DNA of 64,000 bases, taken from positions 3,105,001-3,169,000 of the forward strand of contig NZ_JAIZBG010000001.1 in the NCBI RefSeq assembly GCF_022267325.1. The letters run 5' to 3'. The translations under genes were made by a program, and so were the position numbers. The notes under the pieces were generated by a model. The model was not told the origin of the DNA, did no database searches, and was given only the letters and a program-made list of their open reading frames with translations. Below, piece by piece: positions 1-9,214 of the stretch (positions are counted from its first letter, which is position 1; each line of letters opens with the position of its first letter). The stretch is from Leptospira sanjuanensis. GTDB taxonomy: Bacteria; Spirochaetota; Leptospiria; Leptospirales; Leptospiraceae.

Positions 1-23
1 ATCCTTCCGAGTCTAAATCTAAC

Positions 24-80
24 ATGTTTCGCAACGTACTTCTACCGACCAGCCTTGAGCTTCTTCTCCTCCTTAGATAG
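24..80 (+). CDS. leu leader peptide (putative, 18 aa)
   Basis: This short ORF reads [18 protein letters not shown] then TAG. Eight of 18 codons are leucine, five of them consecutive near the end (CTT CTT CTC CTC CTT), and all Leu codons are CTN. It lies upstream of leuA and is followed at 114-142 by a stable hairpin with a T-run. That is the classical arrangement of an amino-acid attenuator, in which ribosome stalling at Leu codons when Leu-tRNA is scarce prevents terminator formation. No strong Shine-Dalgarno precedes the ATG within the visible 23 bases, and the window starts too close to see the promoter. The function is inferred from architecture. Confidence 0.75.
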   Translation: MFRNVLLPTSLELLLLLR

Positions 81-113
81 GGGGAGCCGGTAGAGTTGTA
101 AAAGAACACACGA

Positions 114-142
114 GCCTGCTCCTCCTGGAGTGGGCTTTTTTG
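114..142 (+). terminator. leuA attenuator terminator
   Basis: GCCTGCTCC and GGAGTGGGC pair over nine positions (two G-U) around a TCCT loop and are followed by a six-T run. It sits between the Leu leader peptide and leuA, so it should end transcription unless the ribosome stalls in the leader. The GGGGAG stretch at 81-86 could pair with the CTCC-rich leader end or take part in an antiterminator, but I have not folded it. Confidence 0.75.
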
Positions 143-208
143 TTTCCGGAGAATTCTCCCCGATTCGGAAACCCACTCCTAAGCCGGCCGGTTTTAAGGA
201 GAAAACCA

Positions 209-1507
209 ATGAGACAAGATTCGGAACCGGGAAACGTAGACTTCTCCCGCGCGGTCAGCGCATCGGCAAGTTCAAAAGAAATTCAACTCGTTTCGGAAAT
301 TCTTCAGAACCCCCTTCCCAAACATCCTCCCTTTTTTATGGATGTGACTTTGAGAGACGGAAATCAAGCGTTGCGTAAACCTTGGAATCTTGATCAAAAG
401 GAAACGATCTTCAAACAACTTCTGAAACTCGGCGTGCAAGGAATCGAAGTGGGTTTCGCTTCCTCCAACGATCAAGAGTTCGAAGCCTGCAGTCATCTTT
501 CTTCCATCGCGCCCGATAACGTAGTCATCTCTTCTCTTTCGAGAGCCGTGGAGAAGGAGATCGAAATTTCCTGGAAGGCGATCCGTCACGCGCCGAAACC
601 GAGACTGCATATCGTATATCCGATCTCTGCGTTTACGATTCAAAACGTGTTGAAGTTGAGTCCGGAAAAAGTTTTGGAAAGAATTTCGGAATCGGTCGCT
701 TACGCAAAAAGTTTGGTCGGTTCGAGTGGAGAGGTTCAATTTTCCGGTGAACATTTCGGTGACGCTCTGGAGAATTTGGATTTTGCCGTCGAAGCGTTTC
801 GCACCGCATTGAACTACGGAGCGGACGTGGTCAATCTTCCCAACACTGTGGAACGATATCGTCCTTGGTTGTTCGTTTCGATGGTGAAGGCCGTAACGAA
901 CGCGTTGCCCGAAGATACTAAAATTTCCATCCATACGCACAACGATTTGGGAATGGCGACTGCGACCACCGTGGAATCGTATTTTTCCGGCGCGGTTCAA
1001 TTGGAAACCGCATTGAACGGTTTGGGTGAAAGAGCGGGAAACACGAACACTTACGAAGTCGCAATCGCGCTTCACAACTGCGGCGTGAACGTACCTTTGA
1101 ATTTTTCGGCGATCTATGAAACGTCCCGTTTGGTTTCGTATCTTTCCGAAGTTCCGATTTACGAAAAAGCACCGTTGATCGGCGAAGACGTGATCTCGCA
1201 TCGATCGGGGATTCATCAGGACGGAGTCGCGAAAACGAGGCACCTGCAAAAAGGCGCCTATCGCGCGTTTGACGCCGGTTTGATCGGAAGACCCGAAGGA
1301 GATCGGATCGAGTTCACGAGCCAATCGGGAAGAAGCGCGGTCTTCTGCATTCTGAAAGACGCGGGAGAAGATATCACGTTGGAACAAGCGGGAAGACTAC
1401 AGCCGATTTTAAAAAAGATCTCGGAAGAATCGGGAAGAGGAGAATTGACCTTGGACGAAATTCAAGTCGAGTGGAACAAAATGAAGGCGATCCGTTCGGC
1501 AAGTTAA
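209..1507 (+). CDS. leuA: 2-isopropylmalate synthase (short, LeuA2-like)
   Basis: This 432-residue protein condenses 2-oxoisovalerate with acetyl-CoA in the first committed step of leucine synthesis. The TIM-barrel signature TLRDGNQ is at residues 47-53, the metal-binding HTHNDLG at 242-248, and NGLGERAGN follows. At this length it has little room for the large C-terminal leucine-binding regulatory domain of classical LeuA, so it may be feedback-insensitive; control could then rest on the upstream attenuator. The ATG at 209 is chosen because AAGGAG ends 7 bases before it; an earlier in-frame ATG at 140 lies inside the terminator hairpin. Citramalate synthase or another HMGL-family enzyme is the main alternative, since leptospires encode several paralogues. 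Confidence 0.8.
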   Translation: MRQDSEPGNVDFSRAVSASASSKEIQLVSEILQNPLPKHPPFFMDVTLRDGNQALRKPWNLDQKETIFKQLLKLGVQGIEVGFASSNDQEFEACSHLSSIAPDNVVISSLSRAVEKEIEISWKAIRHAPKPRLHIVYPISAFTIQNVLKLSPEKVLERISESVAYAKSLVGSSGEVQFSGEHFGDALENLDFAVEAFRTALNYGADVVNLPNTVERYRPWLFVSMVKAVTNALPEDTKISIHTHNDLGMATATTVESYFSGAVQLETALNGLGERAGNTNTYEVAIALHNCGVNVPLNFSAIYETSRLVSYLSEVPIYEKAPLIGEDVISHRSGIHQDGVAKTRHLQKGAYRAFDAGLIGRPEGDRIEFTSQSGRSAVFCILKDAGEDITLEQAGRLQPILKKISEESGRGELTLDEIQVEWNKMKAIRSAS

Positions 1508-1525
1508 AACGGTCGATGAATGGCT

Positions 1526-1540
1526 GCGGGAGTTCCCACA
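1526..1540 (+). repeat. GGGAGTTCCCACA dispersed motif, copy 1
   Basis: GCGGGAGTTCCCACA lies 19 bases after the leuA stop. The same core recurs about 18 times in the window, often just after stop codons. The rest of 1508-1759 shows nothing I recognise. Confidence 0.6.
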
Positions 1541-1759
1541 AAATGCGGGAAAATCCGCTTGCATTCATGCGGTTTTTCTGATATGGAAAAAATGCCGTAG
1601 ATTTGCGAACAAATTTGAACTCTACGCCTCACTCTTTAGGAATCACTCGTCACTACTTCCTTCTGTGAGAGGAGCACATTGATTTTTTTTCGAGCGGGGA
1701 TCGGGCCGTCTTTCTTGAAAGTTTGTCGGAACAAGTTTAAAATCGGACTTGCTTAGAAC

Positions 1760-2416
1760 TTACGATCGTTCCTGTCCGGATACTTTAGAAACGTCGACGT
1801 TGGCCGCGGGGCAAGAATTCATAATTCCGTAAAAAAGAATTCCGTGAATCTCGCCTTGCAGCTGCATCATCGAATACGGAGAATTTAAAAGCAGTTCCGG
1901 CGTCGCGGTCATTTCGATCGCCGAGTTGATCAGAGCCGCAAAGATCGTCGGGTTAAGATCCTTTCTGATTTCTCCCTTTTCGATTCCCTGTTTCACAAGA
2001 GCTTGAATCGATTTGGAAACCGATTCCATTCGCACTTCCTTGATGTATGCGTAGTGATCCGGAGCTTGATCTCGAATTTCCAAAATGAACTCGTTCGCGC
2101 CCGCGGGAAATTGGCTGATCTTGAAGTCGTTGATGGCCCTGATTTTTTCGTGCACCGAAAGGGAATCGTCCTCGCTGATCTGCTGCAGCTTGGAACTCAT
2201 GATCGCATGTTTCAGGGAGAGAATCTCGAAAAGAAGATGATTTTTGTTTTCGAAATGTTTATATAAAGTTTTACGGGATATTTTCAGAATCCTTGCGATT
2301 TCCTCCATCTTGGTCTTCGCATAACCGTATTTTAGAAAAAGCTCAAGCGCTTTTTCCATAATCCGAAGTTTTACCTCATCCTGCTCCATCGCACTCATTC
2401 TTATCAGTTCAAACAT
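1760..2416 (-). CDS. TetR/AcrR family transcriptional regulator
   Basis: A 218-residue TetR-type repressor. The N-terminal helix-turn-helix is clear: a helix with [19 protein letters not shown], then [19 protein letters not shown], the usual TetR recognition segment. The C-terminal ligand domain is helical and not family-specific. It lies 92 bases downstream of the RND pump on the same strand and probably shares its transcript. The palindromic half-sites at 5833-5894 upstream of the pump are its likely operator, giving autoregulation together with the pump. Internal ATGs at 2398 and 2389 are alternative starts; none has a convincing Shine-Dalgarno. The inducer is unknown. Confidence 0.85.
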   Translation of the reverse strand: MFELIRMSAMEQDEVKLRIMEKALELFLKYGYAKTKMEEIARILKISRKTLYKHFENKNHLLFEILSLKHAIMSSKLQQISEDDSLSVHEKIRAINDFKISQFPAGANEFILEIRDQAPDHYAYIKEVRMESVSKSIQALVKQGIEKGEIRKDLNPTIFAALINSAIEMTATPELLLNSPYSMMQLQGEIHGILFYGIMNSCPAANVDVSKVSGQERS

Positions 2417-2508
2417 TTTACGAAACTCTTTTTTTATATTCTAACCGAATTCGGAGCCCTTGTCGCATTAGCAAAGAATGTGAAACGACTCCGAAATCGG
2501 TTCTCTTC

Positions 2509-5500
2509 TTATTTAACGTCCGGGTCCGGAGAATTTCTTCTTACGAATTGATTCAACTTTTCGATGTAAGAGAAAGCCGCGGGAACTACCACCAAAGTAA
2601 GGATCGTGGAAGAGATCAATCCTCCGATGATCGCAACACCCATACTCGTTCTCTGACGGGACGCTTCGTTGAGTCCGATCGCGATCGGGAGCATTCCGGC
2701 GATCAGGGCAAAGGAAGTCATCAAAATCGGTCTTAATCTTTCTCTTCCCGCTTCGATGATCGCTTCCTTCATTTCCCTTCCCTGATCCAACAACTGATTG
2801 GTAAAGTCCACGAGAAGAATCGAGTTCTTGGTCGCGACTCCGATCAACATGATGAGCCCGATCATCGAAAAGATGTCCAATGATTTTTGCGTAAGGAACA
2901 GGGCGATAAACGCTCCGCAGAGCGCGAGAGGCAACACGAGCATAATCGCGATCGGCGTGATAAAACTTTCATAGAGAGAAGCGAGAACCATGTAGATAAA
3001 GAGAACTCCGAGTCCCATCGCGATCGCCATGGAAGTTCCCATCTCCTTAAAACTTTCCGCTTGTCCCGAATATCCGATCCGGACTCCCGGCGGAAGAGGA
3101 AGTTCGGTTTGGCTGATCTTTGCTACCTCTTCCATCGCTCCTCCCATACCTGGGCCTTTGGGATTTACGTCCGCATAAATTTCCACGGCCTTGTTCCGGT
3201 TGAGTCGATTGATCGTCGCAAGCCCCGTGGTTTCTTCCGCTTTTGCAACGTTCTGAATCGGAATCAATCGGTTGTTGAAGTTCGGCACGAAAGAATTATA
3301 AAAGTTTTCTTTGAGATCCCTTTGCGATTCTTTTAATCGAACTCGGATATCATACTCGACTCCGTTTTCACGATATACCGCCGGGGTCGTTCCTTCCACG
3401 AGAGTTCTAAGTTCGGTTCCGATCACAGTTCCCGGAACTCCGAGAAGGACTTCACGATCGCGATCCGGCACGACTCGAAACTCGGGAGCGCCCGTGCGGT
3501 AACTCGTATCGACGTCGAGAAGCGCGGGCGATTTTTGAAGTCGTTTGAATAACTTCTTCGCATAATCTTCGACGACTTCTCCCTTTTGTCCGCTTACGGT
3601 GAGAGTGAACGGTCTCTGTCCCCCGCCCACGTTATCGATATCCTTTACGATCGGATTCGCGTAAGCGAAGCCCGCAAGTTCCTTACGAAGGAAAGCTTTG
3701 AACTGAGTCGTGTTCATCGTACGGTCTTTGGAAGGAACCATCTCGACGAACATGTTCGTATTCCGGTTCGTGTTGAACATCGCGACCAGCTTGATCTCTT
3801 TGTAAGAACGGATCTTTTGATCGACTTCCTGCGCGACCTGCGCCATTTTTTCCACGGAAGTTCCCGGAGGCATGTCCAGGGTTACGGAGAATTTTCCTTC
3901 GTCCTGCGCGGGTAAGAACGTTTTCGGAATGAATTTGGTAAGAACCAAACTAACAACGAAAATCAATACCGCACTGGATAGAATGAACAACGGTCGTTTG
4001 AGCGTAAACTTCAGGATGGATGCGTATTTTTCCTCCAGCCAAGTTTGAAACACATTAAAAATACTTAATACTGAATCCAGACCCGTTTCCAACTTTCCCA
4101 GTACGGTTAAGACCGGCGAGAATATTCTCGAAAGAATTCCTTTGGAAGCGTTGTTCTGAGAGCGGATTTTGGAATACGCAATCTCTTCCAAAGCGGTCGT
4201 CTCGGCCGCTTTATTCTTCCCTTTGCCTTTCGGAGACTGAGTCGTAATTTCAGGAATCGCATCGTGTCCGTGTCCTGATTTATTTCCGTGATTCCCGATT
4301 TTTCCTCCGAAATACGCGGATAACATCGGCGCGATCGTAAGGGCATCATATAAGGAAATAAGAAGCGCGAAACATACGGTTAATCCGAATTCTCTCAAAA
4401 ACTGTCCTACGACCCCGCTAATAAACGCGATCGGCATAAATACCGCGATGACTGTCATCGTCGTCGCAATTACGGCTAACGTTACTTCCTTCGTTCCTTC
4501 GATGGAAGCTTCTCTCGCGGTCTTTCCCATTTCCCTATGTCTGAAAATATTTTCGCGGACTACGATCGCGTCGTCGATGAGCAGTCCGACCGCAAGGCTG
4601 AGCGCGAGAAGAGTCATGACGTTTACGGTAAAACCGGCGATCGCCATAAGAATAAATGCCCCCAAGAGGGAGTTCGGAAGAGCAAGTCCCGTGATCAAAG
4701 TGGAACGGACGCTTCCTAAAAATAATAATACGACAATGATCGTGAGAATGATTCCGATGATGATCGTTTCCTTTACGTCGTAAATGTTGTTGTCGATCGT
4801 GATGGATGAATCGTTTGCCGCGGTGAGTTCGGGAGATCCCTTTCGTTTAGAAAGGTCTTGGTTGATTTCGGCTACCTTCTTTTTTACCGCTTGCGCGACC
4901 GCAACCGTGTTCGATCCCGACTGTTTATAGACTAAGAGAAAGACCGCCTTCTTCCCGTTAAAGTATGCTCTGGAAGTTTCATCTTCGACCGTGTCTCTTA
5001 CTTCTCCCAGTTGTCCGATTTTTACCGGAACCTCGTTCCCGAACAAGGATACAGGTGTGTCTCTGATTTCCTGCGGTGATTGAAATTCGTTGATGGTTCT
5101 ATAAACGAGTTCCTTATCGGTCTTACTTACTTTTCCGGCGGGAATGTTCATTCCTCCCGATGCGAGTCGATTTGATACGACGAACGCGGGAATCATGTGT
5201 TCCTTGAGTTTGTGGCGATCCAGTTCGACGTGAATCTCGCGTTTGCGTCCGCCGTAGATGTTTACGTTTCCGACGTCTTTGGTCGTAAGAAGGACTTGTT
5301 TGATTTCTTCGTTGGCAATGTCGTAGAGTTCGGCTTCCGGAAGATCGGCTCGGAGCGCGATGATTAAGATCGGTTGATCCGCGGGATCGATTCTTCGGAT
5401 CACCGGTTCTTTTGCGTCATCGGGTAATTTAGGTTTAACGCTGGAGACTTTGTCGCGGACTTGTTGTTCGGCGTATTTGACATCGGTTTCTAGTGTGAAC

Positions 5501-5781
5501 TCCACGACGACCGTTCCGACTCCTTCGTTGCAAATCGATTTGATCCGTTTTACGCCCGAGATTGTGGAGAGTTCGTCCTCGACCGGTTTTGCAACGAGGG
5601 TTTCAATTTCATTCGGTGCTGCGCCCGGATATGGAACCGTTACTGTTACGACGGGAATAGTCACGTTGGGAAATAAATCGACCCCTAGCTTGTTTAAGGA
5701 AAGATATCCCGCGACGAGAATGAGTAAAACCGTGCAGGTAATGAAGATCGGTCTTTTGATCGAGAGCGAGGCTAAATTCAT
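2509..5781 (-). CDS. RND efflux transporter, HAE1/AcrB-like
   Basis: A 1090-residue inner-membrane proton-driven efflux pump. It begins with the typical MNLASLSIKRPIF and a first membrane helix, followed by a porter domain starting FPNVTIPVVTVTV. The TM4 motif GLLIDDAIVV carries the paired Asp of the proton relay, and TM10 has the matching Lys in GVATKNSILLVDF. The cytoplasmic loop in the middle is longer and more charged than in AcrB. TAGGAG precedes the ATG by 8 bases. No membrane-fusion protein or TolC homologue is adjacent, so partners must be encoded elsewhere. The downstream TetR gene and the upstream palindromes suggest drug- or solute-responsive control. Substrate cannot be read from sequence. 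Confidence 0.93.
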   Translation of the reverse strand: MNLASLSIKRPIFITCTVLLILVAGYLSLNKLGVDLFPNVTIPVVTVTVPYPGAAPNEIETLVAKPVEDELSTISGVKRIKSICNEGVGTVVVEFTLETDVKYAEQQVRDKVSSVKPKLPDDAKEPVIRRIDPADQPILIIALRADLPEAELYDIANEEIKQVLLTTKDVGNVNIYGGRKREIHVELDRHKLKEHMIPAFVVSNRLASGGMNIPAGKVSKTDKELVYRTINEFQSPQEIRDTPVSLFGNEVPVKIGQLGEVRDTVEDETSRAYFNGKKAVFLLVYKQSGSNTVAVAQAVKKKVAEINQDLSKRKGSPELTAANDSSITIDNNIYDVKETIIIGIILTIIVVLLFLGSVRSTLITGLALPNSLLGAFILMAIAGFTVNVMTLLALSLAVGLLIDDAIVVRENIFRHREMGKTAREASIEGTKEVTLAVIATTMTVIAVFMPIAFISGVVGQFLREFGLTVCFALLISLYDALTIAPMLSAYFGGKIGNHGNKSGHGHDAIPEITTQSPKGKGKNKAAETTALEEIAYSKIRSQNNASKGILSRIFSPVLTVLGKLETGLDSVLSIFNVFQTWLEEKYASILKFTLKRPLFILSSAVLIFVVSLVLTKFIPKTFLPAQDEGKFSVTLDMPPGTSVEKMAQVAQEVDQKIRSYKEIKLVAMFNTNRNTNMFVEMVPSKDRTMNTTQFKAFLRKELAGFAYANPIVKDIDNVGGGQRPFTLTVSGQKGEVVEDYAKKLFKRLQKSPALLDVDTSYRTGAPEFRVVPDRDREVLLGVPGTVIGTELRTLVEGTTPAVYRENGVEYDIRVRLKESQRDLKENFYNSFVPNFNNRLIPIQNVAKAEETTGLATINRLNRNKAVEIYADVNPKGPGMGGAMEEVAKISQTELPLPPGVRIGYSGQAESFKEMGTSMAIAMGLGVLFIYMVLASLYESFITPIAIMLVLPLALCGAFIALFLTQKSLDIFSMIGLIMLIGVATKNSILLVDFTNQLLDQGREMKEAIIEAGRERLRPILMTSFALIAGMLPIAIGLNEASRQRTSMGVAIIGGLISSTILTLVVVPAAFSYIEKLNQFVRRNSPDPDVK

Positions 5782-5832
5782 TGTGAATCTCCTACCATTC
5801 TTTGGATTCGAAATTGAACTGAAGTCAAATCC

Positions 5833-5894
5833 GGAAACAGTATTAGTGTTTATTGTTTCCTATTCGGGAAACAATTTTTGGATCAGCTGTTTCC
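5833..5894. promoter_or_regulatory. Palindromic operator array upstream of RND pump
   Basis: Four half-sites alternate: GGAAACA (5833-5839), TGTTTCC (5854-5860), GGAAACA (5867-5873), TGTTTCC (5888-5894). The inner pair forms a perfect inverted repeat with a 6-base centre, and the outer ones are spaced symmetrically 14 bases away. The array lies 52-113 bases upstream of the pump start. It fits binding of two TetR dimers. The link to the TetR at 1760-2416 is inference. Confidence 0.65.
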
Positions 5895-5925
5895 GTCAAG
5901 GTTTTTCTGTGATTTGAGGAATGCG

Positions 5926-5940
5926 CGGGGAGTTCCCGCG
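5926..5940 (+). repeat. GGGAGTTCCCGC motif upstream of the pump
   Basis: GCGGGGAGTTCCCGC, a GC-rich near-palindrome of the dispersed family, sits between the RND promoter region and the end of the next gene. A second, opposite copy at 5979-5989 forms the last codons of the DUF1566 lipoprotein. Confidence 0.55.
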
Positions 5941-5975
5941 ATTCTTGAGGGATTGCAGATGTATTAGAGCAGAAT

Positions 5976-6674
5976 TTAGCGGGAACTCACGCAGCGGATA
6001 TAACCAGCGACGACTTTGCCGGCATTAGGATTCGTAGCTCCTGTACTGAAATTCACCTTCCAGGCTACTGAGGAGCTCAATGGGTCGCTCGTACTTGACC
6101 AAAACTCAATTGGATTTCCAGTTGGAATTCCCGGAAACCATTCTTTTCTTACGGTTGGAACATCAAAGCCTGTCCCAGTTGAAGAACAAGTCTTTGAATT
6201 ATCAGTCGAATTTGCCACATCCGTTCCATTGGAACAATAAACTATTCCTTTCAACTCTGCATGCGTGGGAACTCTCCATGTCATCGTCCTTCCTGAAACA
6301 CTAAACGAAGCACAGGAATCAAAAGCTGGCCCGGATGTTAAAACTCCGCCCGAAGAACCGTTGCATTGGTTATCAGAAGTAGAACAATATTGCGGAGAAA
6401 CGACAAATCCAGTGCATGAATCCGTAATCGCATCATATGTTTGACCGCGGGAACACCTCATCCACGTCAGACCGGTCGATGGAAAGAAAATCGTTTCACC
6501 TTGAATTACAGGATTTGACGCTGCTACTAAAAGAAAAATCAAAGGCACTGGAGAATCCTTTTCTTCATCTGGAGAAACAGCATCTTTGAAATAAGGATTC
6601 AAGTAACAGGAGTAATTGATAAAAATTATTCCGACAAGATAAGCTTTAATGAATAGGATTCTAAAATTTGTCAT
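5976..6674 (-). CDS. Lipoprotein with DUF1566 (Lcl C-terminal) domain
   Basis: A 232-residue predicted lipoprotein. A hydrophobic N-terminus ends in FINYSC, giving a spirochaetal lipobox with Cys23. The C-terminal two thirds carries the DUF1566 pattern: [15 protein letters not shown], then WRVPTHAEL, then [23 protein letters not shown], then YIRCVSS. This domain is common in surface or periplasmic proteins of leptospires and its function is unknown. Many cysteines suggest disulfides. It lies 18 bases downstream of another lipoprotein gene and probably shares its transcript. Its last codons and stop are formed by a GAGTTCCCGC motif, so this repeat has contributed to or overlaps the C-terminus. 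Confidence 0.85.
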   Translation of the reverse strand: MTNFRILFIKAYLVGIIFINYSCYLNPYFKDAVSPDEEKDSPVPLIFLLVAASNPVIQGETIFFPSTGLTWMRCSRGQTYDAITDSCTGFVVSPQYCSTSDNQCNGSSGGVLTSGPAFDSCASFSVSGRTMTWRVPTHAELKGIVYCSNGTDVANSTDNSKTCSSTGTGFDVPTVRKEWFPGIPTGNPIEFWSSTSDPLSSSVAWKVNFSTGATNPNAGKVVAGYIRCVSSR

Positions 6675-6692
6675 CGCATCAATGCCTCAACC

Positions 6693-7448
6693 TCAATCTT
6701 GAAATCGAACTCTTTGAACGTCAGCACGGCGAAAAACTCTTTCTTTGCCTTTATAAAACAATTTAACGCCTTCCCCATCAATTCGCGTTACCGTTCCTTT
6801 CGCTATTTCCCCGGATTTTAAAAATAAAACGGAAAGATTCTTAGAATGTTTGATCTCTTTGTTCCAAGAACTTTCCAATTCTTCGCTCAAAGAAGAATGA
6901 ATCTTCTCCTGCAATTCTTCTTTCCATTGCTTTTCATTTTGCTTGATAAAATCTTCTTTCAATTTTGCCAAATCTGCTTTGGAAAGTTCTTTATCTTGCT
7001 GAAGATTCGGATTTGTTGCGGGAACTCTCGCGGAAAATGCAATATCCTTGGAATCACAGCTCTCCACTTCAACCGTCTTCCGAGTAATCGAAGCTGCAAT
7101 ACCCAAAACCGTACTCAGAATTCCATCCAACCAGGTCGTTTTCAGATTTACACGATACGTTTTGTTTGAATCCGGAAGGATCTCGGAAGTGTCCATTTGA
7201 TTGATTGGAACCGATCCAAAAAGAACATACCACTGAGATTTTCTAATACTCGGCTTACAATTAAATGAAACATTTTCGGAAATGTTAGAATCCTTTTGAG
7301 AGGATACAGGTATCTTTGCGTTTTCACCTCCTCGGACCGAATTCAATTCGATCGTAGAACAAGAGAAAAGTAAGAATGATAACAGAACAAAATTACGACG
7401 CTCGGATAGAATCAAAATAGAATGTAAAATACCAAATGATTTCTGCAC
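6693..7448 (-). CDS. Hypothetical lipoprotein
   Basis: A 251-residue protein with a hydrophobic segment [11 protein letters not shown] ending in a likely lipobox Cys (Cys30 from the GTG start). The 30-residue run before the Cys is long, so an internal start is possible. The middle holds [13 protein letters not shown] and a hydrophobic stretch [23 protein letters not shown] charged, probably coiled-coil region follows (roughly residues 150-205), and the C-terminal [16 protein letters not shown] looks like a small beta-barrel. I do not recognise the family. It is first in a two-gene unit with the DUF1566 lipoprotein. A GGGAACTC motif lies inside its coding sequence near 7021. Confidence 0.7.
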   Translation of the reverse strand: MQKSFGILHSILILSERRNFVLLSFLLFSCSTIELNSVRGGENAKIPVSSQKDSNISENVSFNCKPSIRKSQWYVLFGSVPINQMDTSEILPDSNKTYRVNLKTTWLDGILSTVLGIAASITRKTVEVESCDSKDIAFSARVPATNPNLQQDKELSKADLAKLKEDFIKQNEKQWKEELQEKIHSSLSEELESSWNKEIKHSKNLSVLFLKSGEIAKGTVTRIDGEGVKLFYKGKERVFRRADVQRVRFQD

Positions 7449-7646
7449 TTTTAGAATATACTCCTAATTCAAGAAATTATGCGCTGTTCGTATATTTTTA
7501 GAAAGTGTTTTGAAGGCCAGTTTTTTTCTCTCGTTCTCCAGAACTCAAAAATCAAATTATAAATAAATAAAAGCCTTTGTGAAAAAAACCGAATTCATAT
7601 AACCAAAAAGACTTTGCTGGAGAATTAATTCCCTTTCACTGATCTT

Positions 7647-8633
7647 ATGCTCAAAGAACTCAAGACCCCAAAATTCAACCCCGCGGGAATTCTGAAATCA
7701 CCTTTGATTCAAACGACTTTAGCCTCGTTGGCATGGAATTTACCGGAAGAAATGCCATTTTTAGATCACGAGAAAAAAATGATTCTCGATGCCGGAAAAG
7801 GCGTAAGGTTGGAAGGAGCTTTGAGCAAACAAAAAGATACGAAACCAAAAGGATTCTTAGTTTTGTTACATGGTTGGGAGGGAAGCATCAATTCAACTTA
7901 TATCTTGAGAACTTCCCATTACTTTTATGAGAAAGGATTCGATATTTTTCGTTTAAATTATAGAGATCATGGAGATACACATCATCTCAACCCCGAACCT
8001 TTTAACGGTAGCCTTATCGAAGAAACGTATGAAGCCGTTCGAAAAGCCACATACTTAGCGGAGAAGAATGTTCCAGTCTTTGTTACTGGTTTTTCTCTTG
8101 GCGGAAATTTTGCGCTTCGAATTGCGAAAGTACATTCTCAATCGGAAAAGAAATTAAATCAATTGAAAGAATTCATAGCGATTTCTCCTGCAATTCATCC
8201 TAAAGATGCAACAATGCTAATGGATAATAAGCTTATCATTGGCCGATACTTTCTTAAAAAATGGAAACAATCGATTGAGAAAAAACAAAAACATTTCCCT
8301 ACAATCGTTCCGTATGACTCTATTCTCAAAGAAAAATCGGTAATGCGTATGACGGAAAGATTCGTAGAGTCGACTGAAGATTTTACCGATATAGATCATT
8401 ATTTCGGAACTTATACGTTAGGAGAAAAAGAACTTTCTCAGATTTTAGTCCCGACGACAATTATTACCGCAAAAGACGATCCAATTATTCGTGGTGAATC
8501 ATTTTTATCCTTACATCCGAATCGAAATGTTAGAATTTCGATTCAAAATTTTGGAGGTCATAACGGCTTTTTAGAGAACTGGAAAGGTGCTTGTTGGTAT
8601 TTCCGCGTATTAGAGGAAATTTTATTGTTATAG
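7647..8633 (+). CDS. Alpha/beta hydrolase, YheT-like
   Basis: A 328-residue alpha/beta-hydrolase. LVLLHGWEGS is the oxyanion-side motif, GFSLGG holds the nucleophile Ser150, DDPII is the likely acid region, and GGHNGF the catalytic His. The N-terminal layout and RLNYRDHGDTHHLNPE match the YheT/ABHD1-3 group of esterases. The substrate is unknown. It stands alone on the plus strand, divergent from the lipoprotein pair. Base composition from here to 9.3 kb appears more AT-rich than the neighbouring metabolic genes (not counted), hinting at lower expression or a different history. Confidence 0.85.
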   Translation: MLKELKTPKFNPAGILKSPLIQTTLASLAWNLPEEMPFLDHEKKMILDAGKGVRLEGALSKQKDTKPKGFLVLLHGWEGSINSTYILRTSHYFYEKGFDIFRLNYRDHGDTHHLNPEPFNGSLIEETYEAVRKATYLAEKNVPVFVTGFSLGGNFALRIAKVHSQSEKKLNQLKEFIAISPAIHPKDATMLMDNKLIIGRYFLKKWKQSIEKKQKHFPTIVPYDSILKEKSVMRMTERFVESTEDFTDIDHYFGTYTLGEKELSQILVPTTIITAKDDPIIRGESFLSLHPNRNVRISIQNFGGHNGFLENWKGACWYFRVLEEILLL

Positions 8634-8640
8634 AAGGATT

Positions 8641-8651
8641 GCGGGAACTAC
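8641..8651 (-). repeat. GCGGGAACT motif after hydrolase stop
   Basis: An inverted copy of the dispersed GAGTTCCCGC motif begins 8 bases after the stop codon of the hydrolase gene. Confidence 0.5.
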
Positions 8652-8731
8652 TCTTTAATTTTTATATCTATATTTTTAGAAAAATTCTACGAAACCATGC
8701 TCATTTTTATTCTTAAAAAACTGTACAGAGC

Positions 8732-9214
8732 ATGGCAAACATTCAACACTTAACCGAAAAAGAATTCATCGCATCTTCGTTAAAGGGACCGAAAATCACA
8801 TGCAGCTTTTTAATTCCTCTCGAATTGCTGAAAAAGCTTCCAAAATCTGATCAATTAAAGATCGGAAAAAATCTGGGGCAACTTCTCAGAACACATTCTA
8901 AATATATAAAAAGCAAGAAGCGTTTCAATAAGAGTGCACTAACAGTCAAATATCAAAGAAAAGGAAATTCTTTGGTGAAATTCAATTCAAGAGTATTCCC
9001 GGAAGAGTGGGCACAACTTAGTATTCTTTCCGCAATCCACGGGGTTTCCCGCTGCTTACTATATTGCCTATTAATTCAACTACATTTAACCGGCACTTTA
9101 ATAAAGCCGAATCACAACTTGCAAAAAATTCAAGAAATTGTTTTACCGGCCTTCATCTGGGAAATAAATTTAAAAACGAAGATGATTCGAAGAATAATAT
9201 ATCATAGATTATGA
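8732..9214 (+). CDS. DUF1564 family protein
   Basis: A 160-residue protein of a family that, to my knowledge, is largely confined to Leptospira and multiplied within it. Shared features are the short basic N-terminal half (SKYIKSKKRFNKSALTVKYQRKG) and the GVSRCLLYCLLIQLHLTG segment near residues 107-125. Function is unknown; the size and basic character are compatible with a small DNA-associated protein, but that is speculation. It sits in an AT-rich patch beside a repeat-bearing gene-free stretch, a typical location for this family. Confidence 0.7.
   Translation: MANIQHLTEKEFIASSLKGPKITCSFLIPLELLKKLPKSDQLKIGKNLGQLLRTHSKYIKSKKRFNKSALTVKYQRKGNSLVKFNSRVFPEEWAQLSILSAIHGVSRCLLYCLLIQLHLTGTLIKPNHNLQKIQEIVLPAFIWEINLKTKMIRRIIYHRL

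Noticed and set aside
140..208. Upstream start for leuA at 140
   Set aside because: It would begin within the attenuator hairpin; AAGGAG before 209 gives a better start and normal N-terminus.
272..1387. 371-codon ORF on the minus strand opposite leuA
   Set aside because: It is Arg/Phe-rich, has no family motifs and lies antisense to a clear HMGL-family enzyme. Long antisense ORFs are common across this window and follow from codon bias.
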